A stretch of DNA of 64,000 nucleotides from Poa pratensis (Eukaryota; Streptophyta; Magnoliopsida; Poales; Poaceae): assembly GCA_947311845.1 (NCBI GenBank), contig CAMZMU010000027.1, forward strand, positions 25,698,368-25,762,367, written 5' to 3'. Below the pieces are notes generated by a model. That model was not told the DNA's origin. It saw nothing but the letters and a program-made list of their open reading frames with translations, and ran no database searches. The position numbers and the translations under genes were made by a program. Shown here piece after piece: positions 1 to 11,525 of the stretch (position 1 is the first letter of the stretch; every line of letters starts with the position of its first letter).

Positions 1-1072
1 GCTGTCCCACTCGTCCCATCAGAATCCCGTACGTCGCTGCTATGTACATCGTGGAACCATCGATCGTTCGATCTGCCAAGGAATCGAGGACTGTTCCATG
101 TGCGCGTGCCCGTACTAGTAAAAGATTGGGAGGGGAAGGAGGGAGACGGCCTGGATTGGGAGGAGACGGCCCTGGACGGACGGACCCGGTGAGCGGCGGT
201 TGTGGAATCTTGCGCCGCCGATAGAATCCGCCGGAACGAAGCGGTCGGCATCAGGGCGCACGAGGTCGAAGAGCTGGCCGCTGGCGTCGAGCGCCACGGC
301 GTGGCGGAGCATGAGGTGGCGGAGCTCGTCCTCGAGAGGCACCATGGCGAGCTGCACGGCGACAGCGACGAATCCGTCCGCGGCGGCGAGGTGGTTGTCG
401 GCGGCGTCGAAGGCGTCGGCTTCCCCGACCGTACGGTCATATCCACAAGCTCTCGTCACGTCCTCCGGAGCCTATGGGCACCTCCAGCGTGGAGAGGACC
501 TCCGGCCATAGCTGTCTCTCCACGGGCGTGGATCTGCTGAGCCGATTTCGACGAGCCCGGCTTGCCGTCGTTCCTCCTGTCGCTGCGCTCGAGACGGAAC
601 CATCCATGGCGGATTGGACGTGCTGGACGCCGCCTTTTTTCCTCCCCCGATCCACCACCATGGCGCACCATCCAGCCGTCCCCTGCCCAGGCCGGCACCG
701 CGCCCTGCTCCGACCACCACCGCGGCCGCCCAGATCCCTGCTCCGACCACCAACGCGGCCGCCCAGATCCCCGCTCCGACCACCCGCGCGGCGACCTTGG
801 GGACCTCGAAGACGAGCGCCTCCGGGGTGGTGTCCTAGGGGTGGCTGCTCGGCAGATGGATTGAGGATGGGGCGGCGGCCTCCGCGTCCGGTAGCGGTGG
901 TGCGGCTCTCACGGGATACGTGGCATCCCGATGGATTAATTGGGATTCGTCTGTTTCATCCCGTACGGGATAAGTGGAGTCTGTTAGCGGGATAGGTGGG
1001 ATTATTTCGGTGGGATGGGACACGGGATTAATGGCACACCCATCCCACTTGAAACCATAGTGAAATACCATG
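1..1072. mobile_element. TIR element carrying an EXO70-like fragment (unit A copy, left end outside window)
   Basis: This is the inner and right part of the element seen whole at about 24,322-25,528. Its right end (about 960-1,072) is rich in GGGAT/ATCCC words and carries CCCACTTGAAACCATAG, which is the inverted counterpart of the left end of the complete copy. The interior is GC-rich and contains a gene-like fragment on the minus strand. Such a layout (TIRs around part of a host gene) is the pattern of Pack-type elements; the superfamily is not established because the left end and target duplication are not visible here. Confidence 0.5.
115..459 (-). pseudogene. EXO70-like gene fragment inside a transposable element
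   Basis: The minus strand reads for 114 codons. Around the middle is the stretch QLAMVPLEDELRHLMLRH followed by PLD-like VALDASG. It resembles the conserved AMxRLEDEFRHLL..PLD stretch of plant EXO70 exocyst subunits, which tether secretory vesicles at the plasma membrane. Only that short segment is recognisable; neither the N-terminal coiled part nor the large C-terminal helical domain is present. It is therefore a captured or decayed fragment, not a working gene. The same open frame occurs at 24,570-24,914. The EXO70 assignment is from motif memory and needs a protein search. Confidence 0.45.
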
Positions 1073-2760
1073 ATATGATCCCCGGCCGTGCGTGCGCAAT
1101 TATCTCCTCGCTCGATCGATCGCGCCGCGTGTGTGTCACGCTTGGCCGGCCGGTCCAACTCGCGCGTGCCATGTATTAATTGTCACGTACGGGTCCCACC
1201 GTATACGTCCACATGGTTCACGGATCGAGGCCGGCGTAGGATGCGTACGTACGTCGACGACGACGACGGATGAGAAAGCTTGCAAGCTAGTTTTGCACGC
1301 GATCGTCTGGTCGCGCAAGTAACCCGGTGGAATTTGTCCCAGATACGGGCGGACTGTGGTTTGGTGTACGGGTACAGGGATCATGACTTGTATGTAAAGG
1401 TATCCATCGCTGCTGTCGCAGGTATCTCGCTCGCTAGGGGTCTGTAGTAGGATGGGAGAAAAGAAGAACGGTTCGCCATCTTTGGTACTGTAGGTTGTTG
1501 ATAAGCGGCCGGTGCACCATGTGGAGTGCGAGATACGGAACCCGGACAGCGGACAAAACTTGGCCTGATCTGACAGGAAAATTCTGCTCTACAGATTTCG
1601 AGGTCCAATCAGCAATGACGTGTTAATCGTTGCTATGCAGCTACAGTTTCTTGTTTAGGGTGGCCAGATGTAAGCTTAGTCTAACTCCATTTTTTAAAGA
1701 CCATATACAGTTCTTGCCTTAATAATCATGGTGCCAAGCTAGCTATATCCTGCTCCGATGCATTTCTTCCGTGCAGACGTGGTGCCAGCAATCAAGAGCA
1801 TCACACCTATTCAGGCAAGTAATTGGCGATCCGGTGTACTAGTACTAGTTTGCAACTTTGCATGCAACAAGCAAGCCAGCCAGCGAAATGACTCAGACCA
1901 TAGCACACCTGGTTGGTCAAGCCAGGGGATTGAACCGTCCAGCGTATCGCCAGGAACCAACAAAATCATCATTTGAGCTCTGACCACCTTGCTGTGAAGC
2001 ATATCCAAAGTGCTGCCAGGGCTTCAAATATCCCCTAGCTAGCTTGTAGTAAAACATGATGTGGCAGATCATAATGGAGCAAAAACGTTGACCTTACACC
2101 ACCAACAACGGAATAGTATAGCGCGCGACGACGGGGGGACGGCTTCTTCACTAATCAATCATCGCTGGCTGCTTCAGGTGACCGTCACGCGAAACTTCCA
2201 TAATAGCACGTCTCTTAGTGATCTTTGTGAGGTCGACTGAAGATCCAACTTGGAAGCAGGACTACTGGTGCATGCATGCAAATGTGTCAAGAGCGGCGGC
2301 ACTGTGAACTAGCATGATATTTGGTGACAATTCCATGTTCACGTTGAACTTATCTGCGAGAAGCTCCTTTCGCGCGGTGACAAATTTACAGGTGGTAGTA
2401 GACACAAATTCAAACAAGGTTCCGATGACGATGAGTCCCTATGGTAAAACCGAAAATGGGCCTCAGTTTCGTCCCAGCAATACACCGAAAAATACGCATC
2501 ATCTTATATAAGCATATGGAGGCAGGGCTAGTGTAGTACTTAATCTAGAGTCTAGAATACGTCTTTTTTTTTGACTTGCGCATTTCATATCTAAAGCCCC
2601 ATGTTAATTCTCGTGATGGTTTCCTTACTACCGCAAGCGTCATATATTCTTCTCTTTGGCATCTTTGAACCTACCTAGGTAGGTAAGCTAACTAACCACC
2701 ATAGCACCACAACGTTTGCAGCCGCATGTCATTTTCGCGAAAAAAAAAACTTCATGATAA
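1070..2760 (+). repeat. Left arm of the inverted repeat flanking MYB-1
   Basis: Noncoding low-copy spacer. Successive blocks reappear in reverse complement and reverse order at 14,820-16,900. Examples are the GTTGACCTTACACCACCAACA block near 2,087, the CATGCAACAAGCAAGCCAGC block near 1,860, and the GGCCGGTGCACCATG block near 1,510. Unit B carries the corresponding arm at about 25,530-28,400, interrupted by insertions. The part 1,070-1,577 is repeated again almost unchanged at 22,637-23,143. No credible gene lies in it. Confidence 0.75.
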
Positions 2761-2782
2761 CTTCCGGTGCAGTATTACCATC

Positions 2783-3721
2783 TTTTTTTTAAGGATACGT
2801 CCAAGCGGACGCATCAGTTTCAAGAAGGAGAGGCCAAGCGGCCTTCACAACGCGTTTAGGCACATGCGCCAAAAAAAAAACGCCAATCCACCAAAAAAGA
2901 AAGCGGATCACTCGCCAACCCTCCACTTATCTACGGGTCCTAGGCTACCCCTGAACATCCTCGCTGCCCGCCAAAGGTCAGCCTCGGCTCCCACCATACT
3001 AATGGCTGTCTGTGCTGAAGGCCTGTGACCTTCGAAGACCACGCCGTTCCTATGCCTCCACAAGGTCCAGCAGATCAAGTTGATCGCTGTCCACAGGTCC
3101 TTCTCATCTCGGCCTCCCGGAGCCTTGGCTGGTAGCCAATCCACAAGACGGTCGTCATGGGTAGGGACCCAGTCCACCCTATCCCACCTGCTCAGGAAGG
3201 AGTGCCAAACCTCTCTGGAGAGGACACACCCGAGAAGAAGGTGGTCAATGTCCTCTCCCACTTGGTCGCACAGCGGGCAGGCGGTCGGCCTAGGGAGCCC
3301 TCTCCGCCCTAATCGGTCTGCAGTCCAACATATGTTCTTCAATGCCAGCCAAAGGAAGAACTTGCACTTGTTGGGCGCTCGGGAGCACCAGATCTGTTGC
3401 GCGCCTGCCAACCCAACCTTGCCCTCAAATAGGGCTCTGTAAGCCGATCGCGATGAGTACTTGTAGTTGCCCTCCCAATTCCACCTGAACTCATCCTCGA
3501 CCCCTTCAGTTAGGGGGAAATCTGCCACACTGTCCGTTAGGGACAGCAATTCGCGTAACTCACGCGCGTCCAGGTCTGGCGGAATGTCGTCTAGCCATCC
3601 ACCTGCAAGCCCCTCTCTAACTCGGCGGGAGCAGAGCGCCCCCTTGGGCACTTTCATGAAGAGGTGCGGGGCCACGTCCTTAACACGCCCATCAGGCAAC
3701 CACCTGTCTGTCCAGAAGAAA
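2783..3721 (-). mobile_element. 5'-truncated LINE (L1-type) insertion
   Basis: The insertion is bounded by a 16-bp target duplication, GTGCAGTATTACCATC, at 2,767-2,782 and 3,722-3,737. The left end starts with a T run, which is the poly(A) tail of a minus-strand element. Unit B has a single uninterrupted copy of the target near 28,400, so the empty site is visible. Only the C-terminal end of ORF2 is present, as expected for a copy truncated during target-primed reverse transcription. It inserted after units A and B separated, or was never copied to B. Confidence 0.92.
2908..3699 (-). pseudogene. C-terminal part of LINE ORF2 (zf-RVT domain)
   Basis: An uninterrupted 263-codon frame whose first residues run on from an open frame upstream (FFWTDRWLPDGR, typical of grass LINEs just after the reverse transcriptase). 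A zinc-binding region of the zf-RVT type is visible: C141-x2-C144-x8-H153-x4-C158, set in the usual context FFLWLALKNICWTADRL...CPLC...EDIDHLLLGC. The endonuclease and the catalytic reverse transcriptase domain are missing, so it cannot act alone. The lack of stops suggests a fairly young insertion. Confidence 0.85.
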
Positions 3722-3737
3722 GTGCAGTATTACCATC

Positions 3738-4837
3738 ACAAGAAACTTCCAATCATCCATTATAGTATAGTGAGCTCAATTGATAATCCCAATTCTAAGC
3801 AGAACTACTAGCACATGGTGCACGCAAAGATGTCAAAACAGCCGGCAATGTGAACCAAGATTATTTGGTGATCATTCAGTAGTCTTATTAAAACAACCCC
3901 ATGTCAACGTCGAACTTACCTGCAAGAAACTCCTTTCGCGGTTTGACAAACGGTGACAATTTTACAAGCGGTAGTATAAAAAAAATGAAAGAAGGTTCCA
4001 ATGATGATTCCCTCAGAGCATAAAACCAAAAATGGCCCACTTACTCTAGAGTTTAGAAAACATACGGAGGAAGGCTATGTGTACCACTTACTTATCTAGA
4101 GTCTCTTTGAAAAGGTCAGTCCGGTTGGCCTAGCTCTGACTGTTACTCGTTCTTGGAAAATCCTAACGAACTTTCTAACGTTAGAGCAAAATCAACAGCC
4201 GGAAATAACAATTCCTAAGATTTCAGACGTGAGAATAAGAAATCATTAACTAGTTTGTTTAAAGCTAGAAGATTCAGACATGGCTTGTTCAGTTTTGCTC
4301 TCCTCATGGGAGCCGAGTGCCCGTCTCAAAAGAAACCGAAGAAGGTAAACTTGTCACACCTGATCCCGGCAGGCGGCGGCAGGGAAATAGTCAAAATGTC
4401 ACGGTGCGACTGGGTTGAGCACTTGAGTTCCCTCCCTGGTCGACTTGGAAGGGGTCTGAAGTCTTTCGCGAGTATGCCTATAGCGTCGTATCAAGGGGTT
4501 TAAAGTCTGAACTGAACGTCGTCTCAGTATCTAGGTAGGTAGGATTTTTGTCTCTTCCGGAGTTCTTCGTTGGTTCGAGCCAGCCACGGTGATGCAGATT
4601 GTTCAGCTTGGGCGATTCGTTGTTAATAAAATTTACTGCTACCACATATGCATATTCTTCCCGCGCGAGTTCTGAAACACGCATGCATCACACGGAGTGT
4701 GAGAATCCAGAGTTGGTGTGTGATCAAACATTTAGATTATCTGGACCTCTCCAAAACGTTGACGAGTCTGTATTTTACAGAGTAGGTACAGCTAGTAGTA
4801 GCTGATTAATTCGGTAGAGACGAGCTATCACACCTTC
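3738..4837. other. Noncoding spacer, paralogous to 28,416-29,620
   Basis: No supported gene. The first 350 bp (3,738-4,100) is a diverged direct copy of 2,190-2,520, so the left arm itself contains an internal duplication that is older than the A/B split. The rest matches unit B closely except for a Stowaway MITE present only in B (29,220-29,322). Confidence 0.6.
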
Positions 4838-4840
4838 TGC

Positions 4841-4887
4841 ATACATACATACATACATACATACATACATACATACATACATACATA
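4841..4887 (+). repeat. (CATA)n microsatellite
   Basis: About twelve ATAC units in a row. The homologous site in unit B (29,623-29,695) has about eighteen, so the locus is length-variable between paralogs. Confidence 0.95.
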
Positions 4888-5029
4888 CTCCCTCTGTCCA
4901 CAATTACCCTGCGTTTTGGGATTGGTCAAAGTCAAACTTTGTAAACTTTGGTAAAGACGAGCTATCACACGTCCTACATAAATACATACGGTAAAGACGA
5001 GCTATCACACGTCCTACATAAATACATAC
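4888..5029. repeat. MITE scrap followed by a 40-bp direct duplication
   Basis: CTCCCTCTGTCCACAATTAC followed by a TCAAAGTCAAACTTTGTAAA stretch looks like one end of a small DNA transposon. It is followed by two adjacent copies of GGTAAAGACGAGCTATCACA with the CGTCCTACATAAATACATAC tail. Unit B lacks this whole piece: its CATA run passes directly into CGGCGGCTCTACAG. Confidence 0.6.
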
Positions 5030-5448
5030 GGCGGCTCTACAGCTCTACCTGCAACAACCCAATTATATATAAGCTGTACGTACAAGGGCCACGATGAGAC
5101 CAACGAAACGATCAACCCCGGCGACCATCCAATGATATCTACCATCGGAACGCTTCTAAGAGAGGAAATGGAATCGACAACCCTAACAATTAATATTATC
5201 TTTGGCGGTTTATGCATGAAATCGGACACCAAACAGGCGTGTACTGGATTATAAACCTGTATGGTTCCATTCTCAGCTAATGCCCAAACAACGTGGCAAA
5301 TTTTAAGGACGGTAGGTTCGTTAACTAGTCGCAGGATGATTCCTGAAGCAGAGCAGGTTACGGTGGCACCATCAGGCAGGTTGCGCTGCAGATCGTAAAC
5401 AAAGAGGCTGCGTACGGCCCCGTATATTTGGCAAGTAGACAGAGACAT
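5014..5448 (-). other. Unassigned open frame, 144 codons, conserved in unit B
   Basis: The frame starts with MSLSTCQIYGAVRSLFVYD and has hydrophobic stretches but no motif I recognise. Its paralog at 29,729-30,115 keeps most of the frame with few changes, but this may only reflect the recent duplication. The C-terminal codons run into simple-sequence DNA (the CATA region), which argues against a real protein. The N-terminal 150 bp is duplicated in diverged form at 6,355-6,620. It could be a decayed fragment of a larger gene. Confidence 0.2.
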
Positions 5449-5729
5449 GGCGTGGTTGCGACTTTGCCGGTCGCTATAATTGATAATCTTAGTGCTTATA
5501 AATGAGATGTGGTTAGCGAATGATTCAATCTAAAATGTAGCAGTATGTACTTATAATTTTTAGCCTGTCTGCCTCTGTTCAAAGAATGAGAGGCACCGTA
5601 TATAAAATGTAACAAAGTTCACACTTCACACACGGCAAATTTGTTCATGATGACGCAGGTGCATTTGCCCACCGTCATCAAAGGATTGAGTTTAAAGTTT
5701 AACGTTGGTATTTTTCAAAATATTTTTTA

Positions 5730-5866
5730 GTGGGAGGTGACATTTTCATTGACAGCAAGACGTTTATGGTGATTTCGTCAATCTCAAAACATGATCTGCC
5801 GGCTAAATCTTTCGGAGTGCTAATAGGGTAGGGTGTACGTGTGTGCGTTCTTAGGGGTGTGTTTGA
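5730..5866 (+). mobile_element. 3' fragment of a tRNA-derived SINE
   Basis: GTGGGAGGTGACATTTTCAT through the GGGTAGGGTGTACGTGTGTG region is a diverged match to the 3' half of the full SINE at 50,664-50,966. The tRNA-like head and tail are missing. The unit B counterpart is 30,395-30,530, so the insertion predates the A/B duplication. Confidence 0.6.
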
Positions 5867-6065
5867 ATTGGACCTTTAAGAAGAAAAGTGAAATGGGTCG
5901 CCGGGTGGACCGACGAAACGGCGGACAAGGAGCATATCGCTTTTCTTCACCCTGCCATACAAACGGATAAAAGGACACAAATTATATTCTGACTGGGTCG
6001 TGGCGTTAGATTTGCCCTAAGGTTTTGCTAAGTTTAGGTTTTCTATGGAAAAAAATATGGATCGT

Positions 6066-6310
6066 AAGACTAGCCATAATGGGGATATCATAGGTGGTAT
6101 CATGCATGCTATGTTGGCAAAAATCTGACGTGTCTCTGTATTTATTAGATTGTAGACTCATCTTGCATTGAAATTTGTTATGTTACAGTCTACCTATGAT
6201 ACTGCTTTCATGTCTCTCATCATTAATTATACTGACACGTCATCTTTTTGCCAACATGACATGCATGATACCACTTATGAGACCCCATTGTTGCTACTAT
6301 TTTCAGTTAA
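6066..6310. mobile_element. Palindromic MITE
   Basis: The ends are inverted repeats: CATAATGGGG...GGTGGTATCATGCATGC on the left and GCATGCATGATACCACTTATG...CCCCATTG on the right. The interior is AT-rich with no coding capacity. A more complex version lies in unit B at 30,735-31,090. The family was not identified with certainty. Confidence 0.65.
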
Positions 6311-6354
6311 GAACACTCCCTATTCCCCGATAAGCCAATACAACAACTAGTCAC

Positions 6355-6620
6355 GGATGATTCTTGAAGCAGCACTTGTGAAGGCAAGGCACCATCTGGT
6401 AGGTAAGGCAGGTTGCACTACCGGGCATAAACAAAGAGGCCGCATGCCATAAGCAGCTACTCTTCGGTAGGCCGTAGATTAAAACGTGGAGCGGTTACGG
6501 ACGTGCTGTACTGTAGAGGCCCCATTTGTATATATACGGCAAGATAGACAGAGACATGTCACATGCATGGTGTGGTTGCGACTTGCCATTCGCTGTAGTC
6601 GATAGCGACGAGTGGAGTCG
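6355..6620 (+). repeat. Diverged direct duplicate of 5,330-5,490
   Basis: GGATGATTCTTGAAGCAGCA, the TAAACAAAGAGGC block and the AGACAGAGACATG...GGTTGCGACTT block recur in the same order as in 5,330-5,490. It is noncoding. Both copies are present in unit B, so this small duplication is old. Confidence 0.65.
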
Positions 6621-7020
6621 AAAATATAACAATTCCGTGCCCCAACAACTGTTACGGCCATGTTTAGCATGGAACTTGGAAGTCGAGGAAAGTTCGCGCG
6701 GCCAAATATATATTCATCTATTAGCTAGCGTGGATCTTGTTTGAGATATTACAGGCGAAAACACATCCGAAAATAATAAAATAAAAGGTGAAGCGTTAAT
6801 TAATAGCGTATATATCAGGTATATATCACATTGCTCTCCCTAGACTTTCGCTCGTACTACTACAGTACAAGATTAAGACCCCCGTGTCGTGGAGTAAGTA
6901 GTACTACGTACCAAGTGATGAATGCCGTACGTCTAGCTAGCTAGCCGCGTATGTACGTAACGTACATCCCTGTTTGCTCTCGACGGAGCTTTTGAAAAAG
7001 GCTCCTGCAGCATTTAATCT

Positions 7021-7752
7021 TTTTTTTTTGCAATTTTCACCACGTATATTCAAACCGAAAACCACGTACAAAGTACACAGCAGAAATACATAACCAAATA
7101 CGTAGGGGAAAGGGATCCAGAAGCTTCGAGAACTTCACCGCCGCCGTCGCCGGAGACGAGGATGACCAGCCGCCGTCTTGCCGCTGTCAGGGAAATCTTT
7201 GCCCTATGAGAGACGCCGCCGTGCCCGTCCGCCGCGCCGCGGCGGAGCTTCTGTCGGTGAACGACCGGGGCGAGCGCCCCCCTGTCCCAGCCAAACCTCC
7301 AAACCTCGGCCGCCATCGACGCCGTCGCCGGAAGAGGAAGAAGAACTCGACGAACACCTGGATCCGCCCGCCAGATCCGCCGCCAGCACGGATCCGGCGG
7401 CAAAACGAAGAACTCGAGCGCCGCGCCGGGCCTCGAGCTCCCGCAAGCCGCGCGCGGGGACGCCGCGCCCGAAGGAGCAGCCTCGCCGGAGAAGCCCACG
7501 CCGGCACCAAACCCCACACCAGCCGCCCCTCCTCCTGAGCGCCGCCGGCAAACTCTCCCCCCTACCCTACCTATATACAGACCGGAGCCGAGGATCCACC
7601 ACCCACCCGCCGTCGAAGCGGCCGGCGGTGGAGGCGAATCCCGCGGCTCAACGGCCGCACGGGTGGATCTGGCGGAGCTTCCAAAAATCGCCTCCTCTCT
7701 CTCTACGGTGGCAAAGAGAGCGGCTTAGGAGAGCTTTGCCCGTGGCCTGTGG
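7021..7752 (-). mobile_element. GC-rich nonautonomous retroposon with 17-bp target duplication
   Basis: CCTGCAGCATTTAATCT occurs at 7,004-7,020 and 7,753-7,769, exactly bounding the insert. The insert begins with a T run (the poly(A) tail of a minus-strand element). The body is CG-rich, with CCGCCG and CTCCGG words and no frame I can assign; long open frames here are a composition effect. Similar GC-rich, A-tailed bodies occur at 25,988-27,176 and, less surely, 18,237-19,165 and 56,380-57,130. I infer mobilisation by LINE machinery. It is absent from unit B. Confidence 0.85.
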
Positions 7753-7769
7753 CCTGCAGCATTTAATCT

Positions 7770-9036
7770 GCAGAATGCGAGTTGGTAGCTAGCAGCTAGC
7801 CCACGACACGATCGTACCACCACGCGCTTGCAACAGCCTGATTCCGTGCAAGCCGGACGATGATCATGGCGGCGGTAGTCACGGACATGGTGATCATGGC
7901 GGCGCCGGTTGGACCCCGGCCGTACCAACAACCCGCGCAGCCACGAACGAACCTATGCCTCACCTACCTGCCTATACCTTGTAGGCTGTAGCTGGACGGC
8001 TACGTTGCACTTGCACTCCATATTTGCATGGAGGGAGAGCGGTGGTTCGTGGCCGGCCGGGGCCAACACATGCATGCATATCGATCATTGCTGGAATGCA
8101 CTAGCAGCTTGGCTGAAAGCTACAGCCGACCCATGCAGTACAGTGCGTCGGTCGGTTCATCCTTCATCGAGAGTTCCATGCATCGGGAAGGCAACTCATC
8201 AAAATATGTCTAGATACATCTACTTTTTAGCAAATTTGAGACACTTATTTTTGAGACGGAGGGAGTAGTTAGGTAGGCGGGCACCGGTGTTTCATTATTC
8301 ACCGCCTATGGCTCTTAACCAGTCATCGACCCAGCCAGCCGATGCCCGTACTGTCAATATTGTTGTTACTGTTTGCATTTGACATACCAGGATACAGCCA
8401 TACAGGACGCGGCTTTTTTCCTTGGTCCGTCACAAAAACCGCGGAGAAATTCCGCTGGTCTAGCTGCATGTGTCGGAATAGCTAGCGGGACCAACAGCGA
8501 TCTCACACTGATAAAAAAGAACAGTGAGCTGCAAGAAAGTAAGCAAAGGTGCGCCTCAAACCTGCCAAGAGCACCGGCAAAGGGCGACGCGTCCCATTGT
8601 CTAGCCATGCATCCGGTTGAAATAGACCTATGCGATAGAGACAGGCATCCACACTGTTACTGGATCAATGAAGATCTTGACTTATGGAGGTCGGTAATGG
8701 TGACTACCTAGACAAGCCAAGCTAGTTGCATGCGGAACCTCGTTAACTCAAGCTTGGTGACAAATTAAGCAACCTATTCGCTAACTTGTTATCTGCCCAG
8801 ATCAGTCTACAAGTGCAATAGCACCAAAAGGTTGGGTAAGTTTTGTCGCCATCGATGATCGGTACATATATGCGAGATGATGCGTTTGATCGACAGGATA
8901 AAACAATGGAGAGAGGTTAGGTTGGCTGCCAAACAGCAAAGCTCGCACGGTTACTACTTACTCCGCAGTACTATAGTATGGAGTAAATCCGACATCGCTG
9001 TCTGCGTTGGTGTAAGTGCTATCTTACACTTACACC
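7770..9036. other. Noncoding spacer with a Stowaway remnant
   Basis: No supported gene. It is paralogous to pieces of 32,940-33,870 and 34,440-36,300 in unit B. At 8,205-8,268 lies the end of a Stowaway-type MITE (TCTAGATACATCTAC...GAGACGGAGGGAGTA) whose other half is missing. The GTTATCTGCCCAGATCAGTC site near 8,789 is the empty target of the element at 34,564-36,114. Confidence 0.55.
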
Positions 9037-9073
9037 CATTCATTCATTCATTCATTCATTCATTCATTCATTC
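9037..9073 (+). repeat. (CATT)n microsatellite
   Basis: About nine CATT units. The paralogous site near 36,335 in unit B holds only a single CATTCATGCATTCAG, so the expansion is specific to A. Confidence 0.95.
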
Positions 9074-11352
9074 AGTCAGGAGCGGTTGAGTGAGTGTAAC
9101 GGGAAAGCAAATGGCCGAAAAGTTTACACCGGGCAATTAAACCTTGAAAACGCCGTGTAACTTTTTTCGACAAGATACCGTCACCGTCCTAACTACCCCC
9201 TCCGCCCTATCCCAGCGAGTGAAAACACCTCGGTTCAGTTCCATGGATACTATCATTTGGGCACGACGTAATCTATACCTAATAATAAAGGCACTAAGTT
9301 TTCCGCTGTTTTGTTTGGTTTGGTAGGTCATCTGATTTACCTTTAAAGTTTGTAAACAATTACCCACTTATGCCACACGTAAGTCAAATAACGGTTCGGT
9401 TAAAAGCCGCGTGATTTGCGTCCCGATCAATCGCTCCGCGTGATTTGCTTCCGGATCGATGGCTAGGTGTGCACCTTGCCCCATATTTGTTGCGTGTGGG
9501 CCGGCCCAGTCTAAGAGCTATCATTGCGCACGACGTATCCTACTCAAATCAACCTTCAGAAACACTTCAAAAAAATCAACCTTCAGAAAGTAGACAAACA
9601 GCCATGAAACTCTTTAGCGACAGAAAAGAAGGTTGCGTGTGTTGGCAAGTAGAACATCCACGTATTTTAATTTGTTTCAGCTAGCTAAGTGCACACGGGC
9701 ACATAGAATAGAATAGAATAGCACCAATATTTACGATCAAAGCATTGGTGCACACGAGTACTACTCTGTACGATCAAAGCATTGGTTGATTGAACATGCA
9801 TGCATACACAAATGCCGTCCCAGATGAACTCCAAGCACAACAAATTAATGTGTGCATATCGGCCGCCCTATGTGTTTTTAATCGTATTTTTACATGACGC
9901 TTGTTGCACATCTTTAAACACAGATGTACGTTTATGACACCCACAGTGCATGTGTTTACCATCCTAGGGTTAGAAGCAGCGAGCTGGCGCCCTAACGGTG
10001 GTCGCGAGCTTGTACAAGGGAGACAGACGTATTGGCCAGAGCAAGCCGAATAATTTCACGGTCTAAAAATTGGTATATGTTTTGCGAAAAATCTTCACGA
10101 TTCATGTTGCACATGTCCATGCTTAATCTCTAACTTGATAGACAATAAGAGTTGGTGTCATAGAATTTTTTTTAGAATTATATGGTGAATGACTCGGCAT
10201 CGGTGGTATTGGAGAGAGTACGTAGACCATCGAACAAGTGTCATCCCTACTCCTCCCCGTCGATTTAGCCGCCTTCATCTTCTTCCTACACTCCCTAACC
10301 CTGAGGGAGACGAATGCGTTCATGAAGTGGAGTGAGTTGTCGATGGCACATGCGCACATGTACCAGGTGGCCGAAGGGGTGTGGGAAGACGAGATAGTGG
10401 CGGCGCGCCTAAATAAGTTGAAGTCGGCCGATTTCCGCGACATGATACATATATATCAACGAGAACTTGCTTTGTGCGCCTCCACAATGAAAATTTGTCT
10501 CTCCCGTTGCAACACACGGGCATTTTTCCTATCGTATAAAATACTAATATTAACATTTAGATCTCGAGTGAAGTGTCGCTTTTCGGGCTTGCGTCTGGCC
10601 GCAACCATCCCGTCGGATAGAGTGGTAGTAGTTCCCAACGGAAAGAGAAACAACCCGGCGGCATGATCGTTTTGACCTCGGAATCGCACGCACACAACCT
10701 CCACCGATTATTCTAACCGGAGTGAGCTCACCAACCAAGCTATCATCCATCTCATTTCTCAAGCCGATCAAGCGCTAGCCAAGATGTCCACGACGATCGA
10801 TAAAATTATAGAGAGAAAAATGGGGTTAAGTACTCACACATGACCAAACGCTAGAGACACGAGAGCACAGCTAAGGAGGTTTTGCTAGTTAGCTGCCCAA
10901 TCGGTGGCGCGGTTGCTCCACCAAATTTTGGAACGTGTACCTAATTGATGATGATGACGATGATGATACTTCCCGCTCGGTACTTCGGTTGCGATCAGCT
11001 AGCCTTTTTCTACTCCCTCCGTTCGGAAAATGATGTCACAAAAATGAACTATAGATAGACCAACATGCTGAGGTAGATAGCTAGTGCTTACTACTACTTT
11101 TTTTTTTGAACAACATGCTTACTACTACTAGGGTAGGATAACGATATGTATGCCCCTAGAGGGTTCGACTAGAACACATGTCACATGATTAGTCAGTGAT
11201 GGAAAGATAAAGAGTAGAATTTTCGTAGTTGTATTTTTGGAAGAGGTTGAACTATTTTTTTACCTCGGATAAATAAGAGTAAAATTTATATATACCACAT
11301 CAACTTGCTCATGTATCTAGACACCACTTCAAATTTTAGGCTCCAAATATTG
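9074..11352. other. Noncoding spacer upstream of MYB-1
   Basis: No supported gene. Parts near 10,530-10,980 align with 36,480-36,960 of unit B. The section about 9,100-10,520 has little or no counterpart in B and shows no structure I can name. A Stowaway end (TACTCCCTCCGTTCGGAAAA) stands alone at about 11,010. Confidence 0.5.
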
Positions 11353-11512
11353 GACAAACCCAGTGCTAGAAGCTCCCACACTATGTGGGTCCGGGGAAGG
11401 ATTATCCGAGTCAAGCCTTACCTCTGCAAAGTGCAATGCAAAGAGGCTGAGTTGAACCCTGAACATCTTGACATAAGTGGGAGTACTTCACCACTGCGCC
11501 AGGCCTGCCCTT
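11353..11512 (-). mobile_element. Au-like SINE
   Basis: Read on the minus strand, it starts GGGCAGGCCTGGCGCAGTGG, with a pol III A box (TGGCGCAGTGG). A B box (GGTTCAACTC) lies about 40 bp on, followed by GTAAGGCTTGACTCGGATAA and an end in AGCACTGGG. This is the layout of the Au SINE family of grasses. Target duplication copies are visible as GCTCCAAATATTG on the left and GCTTCCAAATATTG on the right. Unit B lacks it. Confidence 0.82.
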
Positions 11513-11525
11513 CAGCTTCCAAATA

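Noticed and set aside
202..1000. Several overlapping plus-strand frames (up to 173 codons) in the first kilobase
   Set aside because: They are shadows of a GC-rich transposon interior; the only family-like sequence is on the minus strand.
9037..9073. Possible CRISPR-like or regulatory array in the CATT and CATA runs
   Set aside because: These are microsatellites without spacers; CRISPR is not expected in a plant nuclear genome.
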